From: Negativicoccus succinicivorans
Lineage (GTDB): Bacteria; Bacillota; Negativicutes; Veillonellales; Negativicoccaceae
Reading direction: 5' to 3'
Assembly: GCF_018373335.1 (NCBI RefSeq)
Contig: NZ_JAHAHH010000048.1
Location: 1 to 10,306, forward strand
Length of the DNA stretch: 10,306 nucleotides
Shown: positions 7,001 through 10,306 of the stretch, piece after piece
Layout: every line of letters starts with the position of its first letter
How positions within the stretch are numbered: position 1 is the stretch's first letter
Notes under the pieces: model-generated
Databases searched by the model: none
Seen by the model: only the letters and a program-made list of their open reading frames with translations
What the model was told of the DNA's origin: nothing
Translations under genes and position numbers: made by a program

Positions 7001-7148
7001 TCCCGAACAGCGCCATGAGAATCACGGATTTCAAAATAGTTCCGTTTTTTTCGGATGAAGAATTTTTCCCGTGTCCCTTGGCAATTTCAGATGCCACCAC
7101 CCATGTGTTTCTTACTTTACTCCAGACAAGTTCATAAATTTTATTCAT
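4020..7148 (-). CDS. Trimeric autotransporter adhesin, YadA/Hia type (TAA1), complete
   Basis: A 1042-residue surface adhesin expected to trimerise and export its own passenger through the outer membrane. Residues 1-25 (MNKIYELVWSKVRNTWVVAS onward) match the extended signal peptide region of TAAs, then a hydrophobic core with likely cleavage after A61. Residues 110-285 hold about twelve 14-residue YadA-head repeats. Residues 288-370 form a helical insert, 392-413 a neck (ITNVA...DAVNVAQL), and 477-516 a stretch rich in Gly-X-Y triplets. A Trp-ring-like segment starts at SSWKLQANG (644). A second neck (867-885) leads to the YadA anchor (about 897-989). Unlike classical YadA, the protein does not end at the last barrel strand: a charged coiled coil follows (1000-1042). 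The start has AAGGAGA (7160-7154) and is followed by an intact signal. N-terminal codons are A/T-rich; the anchor is GC-rich. The ligand is unknown. Confidence 0.95.
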   Translation of the reverse strand: MNKIYELVWSKVRNTWVVASEIAKGHGKNSSSEKNGTILKSVILMALFGSFMTAGISPVAAELTADQKAVYDAVLQKLETEKKTVHYFSVNGVKTGAGSNYNNDGATGLNSLVIGGKAIAQGENSMAIGYIAQAQGVNSVAVGYVAKAGGVASAALGSGAEAQGIWSTALGVVAKAQGEESTALGHSAQAGGAQSVALGNKAQAQGRYSTALGSQAKAEGAKSAAFGTEAHAKGDTSIAAGMKAESIGKSSMALGIRTKAQADGSVALGNDAVAGREAGTVGYFASASGTTLDDVLTALDKKTDYDNWTATINASKAEYERLTNAYFDASEGEKDAAKAALDAWKGQHQDFVKALEAKNRLEATWKANRGAVSVGGESVDAAGNKIITSRQITNVAAGTEDTDAVNVAQLKVVNEKADKNATDITDLKKMVNTSGKATKVMVDGKENNTEGNLKITKTDTDGQLTYDLSLNDEITIGKAGEDGKDGKIGINGKDGTSAEIRVGQGKAGADGKDGETTTRIIYKDKDGNDHEVATLDDGLKFKGDNDTVVTRKLNQQLNITGGAKAEDLSDDNIGVVGTAGDNGGMAVKLSKKLKGLTSAEFKDGDNVTNITGGNVTITRKEGNVDLWELNKTVNNITTGTTDVSSWKLQANGKDERIIKKDSVVNFKNGENTKVTVKGNDVTVDLNDATKKQINDNTTNIKNIDGRVTKIENSIDQKIEGAKVTVEGDKDTGVKVENTAEDGKPVNYKVSLDDKVKVGKVSIDGTGDKGEVTGLTNTTIDADDFATKGRAATEEQLKKAMAATQEASRTMVKAGDNITVTPATEGASEYTVSLKKDISVDSVTANEYKVGDKTYINDKGINANSKKITNVADGKADNDAVNVKQLNVVRDGVAMNSQNISVLGGKVSELDGRIDRVGAGAAALAALHPLDFDPDNKWDFAAGYGNYSGANAVAIGAYYRPNEDTMFSVGGSFGGGENMLNVGFSMKVGKGNEYMKLSRPEMAQKLEEQSKEIQEMKAKDKERDAQMQEIMRQLQLLQAQAAK
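4182..4460 (-). repeat. YadA-anchor segment of TAA1, near-duplicate of 8519-8800
   Basis: Encodes the last coiled coil plus the four-strand barrel unit of TAA1, from NISVLGGKVSELDGRIDRVG through NMLNVGFSMKVGKG. It is almost identical in protein, and very similar in DNA, to the TAA2 anchor. Most differences are third-position changes. Within the 74 residues from LGGKVSELDG to GGSFGGGENM I see a single substitution (N to D before KWDF). Confidence 0.85.
6294..6821 (-). repeat. Tandem 42-bp units encoding 14-residue YadA-head repeats
   Basis: About twelve consecutive units of exactly 14 residues on the pattern S-x-A-x-G-x-x-A-x-A-x-G-x-x. Examples are NSVAVGYVAKAGGV, ESTALGHSAQAGGA and YSTALGSQAKAEGA. 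This is the left-handed beta-roll repeat of YadA-like heads. The DNA repeats are imperfect but phase-locked at 42 bp, so gain or loss of units keeps the frame. Codons are dominated by GCA, TTA, GGA and CAA. Confidence 0.85.
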
Positions 7149-7160
7149 ACATTTCTCCTT

Positions 7161-7178
7161 TAACTAAACTAACTAAAC
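7161..7178 (-). repeat. Two perfect 9-bp direct repeats abutting the TAA1 ribosome binding site
   Basis: TAACTAAAC occurs twice in tandem on the plus strand (7161-7169, 7170-7178), i.e. GTTTAGTTA twice in the TAA1 leader. They lie immediately upstream of the AAGGAGA Shine-Dalgarno (7160-7154), which is five bases from the ATG at 7148. They could be a regulator or RNA-binding site, or a slippage-prone short repeat. Confidence 0.5.
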
Positions 7179-7228
7179 GCCCTGAAAACTATAATCCAAT
7201 TACAATATACAAATTCTAACTCGTTTAC

Positions 7229-7257
7229 ATTTTACCCGATTTAAGCTTTATGAACAA
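7229..7257 (-). promoter_or_regulatory. Sigma-70-type promoter candidate for TAA1
   Basis: On the minus strand TTGTTC (7257-7252) and TAAAAT (7234-7229) are separated by exactly 17 bp. The -10 matches five of six consensus bases and the -35 three of six. Initiation near 7222 would give a leader of about 75 nt that includes the 9-bp repeats and the Shine-Dalgarno. AT-rich surroundings offer other weak -10-like boxes, so this is only the best candidate. Confidence 0.35.
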
Positions 7258-7660
7258 GTGGATTTTATTTATTTACAACATTTTTTCCTTACGCCTGTTT
7301 CATTCTTCAAATTTCAGGTTTTCAACTCTATCATTTAAGACCATTTCATATTATTTATAGAAATATGCTTTTAAATTTTAATCATTCGTTCGTTTTTTCT
7401 TTGTTTTTCTATTATTTTCTCTTTTTATCTCCTATTTTCTATGCAAATTCTATTTTCATGTTAAATTTCTCGATATTAATACTTTTTTGCATAAACAGAG
7501 GTACCCACAGGGAATAAGAGAGCCCTCAAAGGATCGTCCAAAAAATAAATATATTTTCTTTTTCCTTTAAACATGCGTTTCTCGTGAATAAAAATGCCGT
7601 AACCGAAAGACGATATAGGCAAGCATTCGTACACAGGGAAAATATTTAGATTCTGTACCC

Positions 7661-7879
7661 TCTACCGTCATTCTTACCGCTCCCGTTGGTCAGGTATGGC
7701 GTTTCACTTCTTTTTACAGCGTTGCTCCGCACCTCGAAAAGCCGTTCGCTTGCCATCACTTTGTTCGAGAATGACGGGAAGGTATCTAATGCCATTCTGT
7801 AAAAACTGTCCTTTCGTTTTTCCTCACGCTTACCCCCTTCCAACGGCTCCGCCACCACCTTCCCCGTAGTCGGGGAAGG
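7661..7879. repeat. REP/MITE-like intergenic repeat element (putative)
   Basis: A more GC-rich island inside the AT-rich spacer. CCGTCATTCT (7665-7674) recurs inverted as AGAATGACGG (7768-7777), resembling the TGTCATTCTGAG-type dispersed intergenic repeats seen in many bacteria. The right end carries a perfect 9-bp hairpin CCTTCCCCG / CGGGGAAGG with loop TAGT (7858-7879), also typical of dispersed repeats in Firmicutes genomes. No transposase is present. Boundaries and dispersal are inferred from appearance alone. Confidence 0.45.
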
Positions 7880-7915
7880 CTTACGGTTTGTATTCTTTCT
7901 TTTATGTACTCATTT

Positions 7916-7947
7916 AGGAATTATATTTTTATAAAAATATAATTCCT
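7916..7947. repeat. Perfect 32-bp palindrome
   Basis: AGGAATTATATTTTTA followed directly by its exact reverse complement, with no spacer. It is symmetric about 7931/7932, and symmetry stops abruptly at 7915/7948. It lies about 145 bp downstream of the TAA2 stop and about 770 bp upstream of the TAA1 start. It could extrude as a cruciform, or form a hairpin in a readthrough transcript. No T-tract beyond the stem marks it as a standard terminator. Confidence 0.85.
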
Positions 7948-8029
7948 TTCTTCATTAGTTGTCATGTATGAATTATTTCTTTATTTCGCATGGCGGATGT
8001 ACTATTTTTTCTTTCTTACATGCAACACG

Positions 8030-8059
8030 AAAAACAGGGAGTTATTTCCTCGGTGTTTT
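8030..8059 (-). terminator. Weak terminator-like hairpin after TAA2
   Basis: On the minus strand AAAACA and TGTTTT pair around an internal CC/CC mismatch and a GAG/CTC inner stem, and the 3' arm runs into TTTTT, 34-63 nt past the TAA2 stop. Pairing is imperfect and AT-rich, so this is the best available terminator candidate for TAA2 rather than a firm one. Confidence 0.3.
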
Positions 8060-8092
8060 CTTTTTACTTCGGTCGTGCCGTTTTATGAAGTT

Positions 8093-10306
8093 TCAGTTAG
8101 CTTTCTGCTGATTGGCGCGGACTCTTTCGATGACCGGATTTCCGTCTTTGTCTTTGGAGATGACATCAATGCGGAAACGTTCCAATTCCGGTTCGAATTC
8201 CTGAATCAGTCTTTCGTTTACCTTGAGGCCTTTTTGCATGGCTCGGTAAACGACTTCCGCGAATTCATAGCGGGTCATCATGCGATCGCCGCCGAAGGTG
8301 CCGTCCGGATAACCTTCGAGCAATCCCTGTTTCGCGAGTTCTTCGACCGCTTCATAGGCCCAGTGGTTTTTCTCGATGTCCGGGAAGAGTTTCATCTTCA
8401 TCGGATCGAGTTCCTGTCCCTGACCGACGCCGACAATCGCCTGTCGCAATACTTCGACTTCGGCGCGGAGATCTTTGATCTCTTTCGCCATAGCGATTTT
8501 GGAGGTCGTGACGTTGTTACCCTGTCCGAGTTTGACGGAAACGCCCGCGTTCACCATGTTTTCACCGCCGCCGAACGAACCGCCGACGCTGAACATGGTA
8601 TCTTCATTCGGACGGTAGTACGCGCCGATCGCGACGGCGTTCGCGCCGCTGTAGTTGCCGTAGCCGGCCGCGAAGTCCCACTTGTCATCCGGATCGAAGT
8701 CGAGCGGATGGAGGGCGGCGAGCGCCGCGGCTCCCGCGCCGACTCTGTCGATACGACCGTCCAGTTCACTCACTTTGCCGCCGAGAATGGCGATGTTCTG
8801 ATCGCTCCGGTTCGCAATCGCATTGAGCTGTCTTACGTTGACCGCGTCGGTATCGGCTTTGCCGTCCGCCACGTTGGTGATTGCCTTGTTGCCCGCGTCA
8901 ATACCTTTCGTAGTGACAGACGGGCCTTCTTTGATGGTAAGACCTTCCTTGTTGATCGTTACGTTATCGCCGACAGTGACCTTGCCGCTTGCGTTGACGG
9001 TCGTTGCGTTGACGGTCTCGCTGGAAATCGATTTCAAGCCTTTGAGGTCTTCCGCGAGAGTGAGCGTGTATTCGTTTTTGCCGTCTGTTTTGGCAACCGA
9101 AATATTGTCATCTCCCGATTTGACCGTGGTCTTGCTGTTTTCGATATTCTCTTCAAGTTTCTTGACAGTCGAGTTTTCGGAAATATCAATCGTCTTTCCG
9201 TCGATACCGTACTTGATGGTCGAGCCGTCTCTCGTGACAGTGAGTCCCTTACCTTTTTCCGCTACATCAAAGGTCACCGTACCGTCGTTTTCGATTTCCT
9301 GCTTCCCATCAACGCCTTCGGCTTTCAAGTTCCACGAAGTCATCTTCTTGGAAATTTCAGCTTTGTTTTCGGCAATTGCATCGGTGTTTTTACCGATGTT
9401 TTCGGTGTTCTTACCGATGGCTTCGGTGTTCTTACCGATGTTCTCGGTGTTCTTACCGATGGCTTCGGCATTCTTACCGATGTTTTCGGCGTTCTTTTCG
9501 ATAGCTTTCGTGTTCTTACCGATGTTTTCGGTGTTGGCTTCGATAGCTTTCGTGTTCTTACCGATCGCTTCCGTGTTGGATTTGATTGTCTTCTCTGCGG
9601 TGTCCACCCGACCCGTCAAGTTCGTAATATTCGTCTTGTTCTCTTGGATTGCCGTGTCGTGTCCGTCCACACGAGTTGTCAAGTTCGTGATATTCGTTTC
9701 GTTGGTCTCAGCTTTTGTTTTTACTTCGTTCAACTGTTTCCCGTTCACCGCGTCGGTGCTGGTTGCGGATACGTCACCATCTGCCACGTTGGTGATTTTA
9801 TTGCTATTCGCATTGATACCATTGCTATTGATATATGTCTTATCGTCAACTTTGAATGCTTCACTTGTAACGCTGGTAAGGCCTGTCAAATCTTTTTTCA
9901 GTTTGAGCTGGTAACCGACTTTCTTGTCACCTTCCTTGATGTCATCGACAACAAGGTTTTCCTCTCCATCAACTACGGCGACTTTCGGACCGGTCACGGT
10001 GTAGATAGTTCCGTCCGTGCCGTCCTCGGTGCTTGGTTTAACCTTCACATAGTCGCCTGCTTTGACTGTGGCCTTAGCGTCTTTGATATCCTGTTTCAGA
10101 CCGGTAACAGTCGTGTTTTTGGCAATATTAATCTGGCTTCCGTCGATACCGTATGTAATGGTCATGCCCTTTCTTGTGGCAGTGAGTCCTTCGCCGGTCG
10201 CGGCAAAGGTAACGGTCTCTCCGTTTTTGATTGCCTGTTCTGTTGTATCCCCACTCGTTGCTTTCAGTTTCCACGAGCTCATGACGCCACCAGGGCCGTC
10301 GGTAAT
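8093..10306 (-). CDS. Trimeric autotransporter adhesin with C-terminal SLH domain (TAA2), 5' end outside window
   Basis: An open frame from the window edge to TGA at 8093; the true start lies beyond 10306. Numbering from the internal Met at 10282: a Trp-ring-like module begins SSWKLKATS (2-10), and a similar one, TSWNLKAEG, starts at 315, so the module is duplicated. Two necks occur (ITNVADGDVSATSTDAVNGKQL, about 163-184, and ITNVADGKADTDAVNVRQL, 468-486). A stalk coiled coil (185-312) contains ten tandem IxxN(T/A)xx heptads (233-302). The YadA anchor spans about 495-588. Beyond the barrel come a coiled coil (597-616), an SLH domain (about 631-685; FPDIEKNHWAYEAVEELA, GYPDGTFGGDRMMTRYEFA) and a charged tail. 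The protein should therefore form a surface fibre whose periplasmic end binds peptidoglycan-linked polymer. Family membership is certain; the ligand is unknown. Confidence 0.95.
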   Translation of the reverse strand: MTDGPGGVMSSWKLKATSGDTTEQAIKNGETVTFAATGEGLTATRKGMTITYGIDGSQINIAKNTTVTGLKQDIKDAKATVKAGDYVKVKPSTEDGTDGTIYTVTGPKVAVVDGEENLVVDDIKEGDKKVGYQLKLKKDLTGLTSVTSEAFKVDDKTYINSNGINANSNKITNVADGDVSATSTDAVNGKQLNEVKTKAETNETNITNLTTRVDGHDTAIQENKTNITNLTGRVDTAEKTIKSNTEAIGKNTKAIEANTENIGKNTKAIEKNAENIGKNAEAIGKNTENIGKNTEAIGKNTENIGKNTDAIAENKAEISKKMTSWNLKAEGVDGKQEIENDGTVTFDVAEKGKGLTVTRDGSTIKYGIDGKTIDISENSTVKKLEENIENSKTTVKSGDDNISVAKTDGKNEYTLTLAEDLKGLKSISSETVNATTVNASGKVTVGDNVTINKEGLTIKEGPSVTTKGIDAGNKAITNVADGKADTDAVNVRQLNAIANRSDQNIAILGGKVSELDGRIDRVGAGAAALAALHPLDFDPDDKWDFAAGYGNYSGANAVAIGAYYRPNEDTMFSVGGSFGGGENMVNAGVSVKLGQGNNVTTSKIAMAKEIKDLRAEVEVLRQAIVGVGQGQELDPMKMKLFPDIEKNHWAYEAVEELAKQGLLEGYPDGTFGGDRMMTRYEFAEVVYRAMQKGLKVNERLIQEFEPELERFRIDVISKDKDGNPVIERVRANQQKAN
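8228..8392 (-). other. SLH domain encoded after the YadA barrel of TAA2
   Basis: The segment encodes one complete SLH motif: FPDIEKNHWAYEAVEELAKQ, a short linker, then GYPDGTFGGDRMMTRYEFAEVV. In Negativicutes such domains bind polyamine-decorated peptidoglycan and normally sit at the N-terminus of OmpM-type porins. Here the domain follows the C-terminal barrel, which places it in the periplasm by topology. Confidence 0.9.
8519..8800 (-). repeat. YadA-anchor segment of TAA2, near-duplicate of 4182-4460
   Basis: Encodes NIAILGGKVSELDGRIDRVG through NMVNAGVSVKLGQG, the trimeric barrel-forming anchor. It matches the TAA1 anchor almost residue for residue, and the two diverge abruptly after the last barrel strand, where TAA2 continues to the SLH domain and TAA1 to a plain coiled coil. 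Confidence 0.85.
9377..9586 (-). repeat. Ten tandem 21-bp units encoding IxxN(T/A)xx heptads
   Basis: Ten exact 21-bp steps at 9377, 9398, 9419, 9440, 9461, 9482, 9503, 9524, 9545 and 9566, each ending in GAT on the plus strand (ATC/ATT, Ile, in the gene). The typical unit encodes IGKNTEA or IGKNTEN; eight units have Asn-Thr and two Asn-Ala. Several neighbouring units alternate as a 42-bp higher-order repeat. This corresponds to the N@d ion-binding coiled-coil motif of TAA stalks. Confidence 0.9.

Larger units (their letters stand above)
7149..8092. other. AT-rich gene-free spacer between the two adhesin genes
   Basis: No convincing protein-coding gene is seen in these 944 bases on either strand. 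From the TAA1 side it holds the leader and promoter candidate (to about 7257), then a strongly T/pyrimidine-rich stretch (about 7380-7490) with TATTTTC recurring three times. TATGCAAA/TTTGCATA form an inverted pair at 7440-7447 and 7486-7493. Next come an unassigned stretch (7495-7640), a REP-like repeat (7661-7879), a 32-bp palindrome (7916-7947) and a weak terminator-like hairpin after TAA2 (8030-8059). A 70-codon minus-strand frame at 7646-7858 coincides with the repeat and is not believed to be a gene. Base composition contrasts sharply with the GC-rich fol/mfd region. Confidence 0.7.

Noticed and set aside
7646..7858. A 70-codon minus-strand open frame in the spacer
   Set aside because: It lies almost wholly inside the REP-like repeat, has no Shine-Dalgarno that I can see, and its sequence (for example FEVRSNAVKRSETPYL) looks like translation of dispersed repeat DNA.
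9377..9586. The regular 21-bp array as a CRISPR
   Set aside because: Repeats are directly contiguous without unique spacers and are in frame inside a coding sequence; they encode heptads.
8823..9914. A 363-codon open frame on the plus strand opposite TAA2
   Set aside because: It mirrors the repeated heptad and stalk sequence of TAA2 in the antisense direction. Its hydrophobic repeats (FLPMFSVFLPMASV) arise from the 21-bp repeats, not from a membrane protein gene.

Overview
The window reads as chromosome from a diderm Firmicute of the class Negativicutes (Veillonella/Selenomonas/Dialister-type). Two things support this. A complete Firmicute-style folate operon lies beside mfd, and there are two trimeric autotransporter adhesins (TAAs), one with a surface-layer-homology (SLH) peptidoglycan-binding domain after its outer-membrane barrel. 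SLH tethering of the outer membrane is characteristic of Negativicutes. I cannot name the genus. Every gene I can support is on the minus strand, so transcription runs from high to low coordinates.

Layout in transcription order. (1) 10306-8093: the 3' part of a large TAA gene (TAA2), with repeated Trp-ring-like modules, a ten-unit heptad array, a YadA-type anchor, a linker coiled coil and a C-terminal SLH domain. Its 5' end is outside the window. (2) 8092-7149: an AT-rich, gene-free stretch holding a REP-like repeat, a perfect 32-bp palindrome and the leader of the next gene. (3) 7148-4020: a complete TAA gene (TAA1), with an extended signal peptide, a YadA-like head of 14-residue repeats, a helical insert, a neck, a stalk and a YadA anchor followed by a coiled coil. 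(4) A strong hairpin terminator, then a short regulatory gap. (5) 3711-1479: folE, folP, folB and folK, all overlapping and clearly one operon. (6) A compact junction with an extended -10 promoter and a hairpin. (7) 1408-1: the N-terminal 469 codons of mfd, which run off the left edge.

The fol genes supply four steps toward tetrahydrofolate: GTP to dihydroneopterin triphosphate (FolE), dihydroneopterin cleavage (FolB), pyrophosphorylation (FolK) and condensation with p-aminobenzoate (FolP). The dihydroneopterin triphosphate pyrophosphohydrolase step and dihydrofolate synthase/reductase are not encoded here. Mfd is the transcription-repair coupling factor and is functionally separate. The two TAAs should be surface fibres for adhesion or aggregation. 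They share an almost identical membrane anchor but end differently inside the periplasm: coiled coil only in TAA1, coiled coil plus SLH in TAA2.

The housekeeping genes look ordinary. The most interesting material is in the adhesin region: the post-barrel domains, the in-frame repeat arrays, the mosaic codon usage of TAA1 and the repeat-rich spacer. I found no CRISPR array, tRNA, rRNA, transposase or phage gene.
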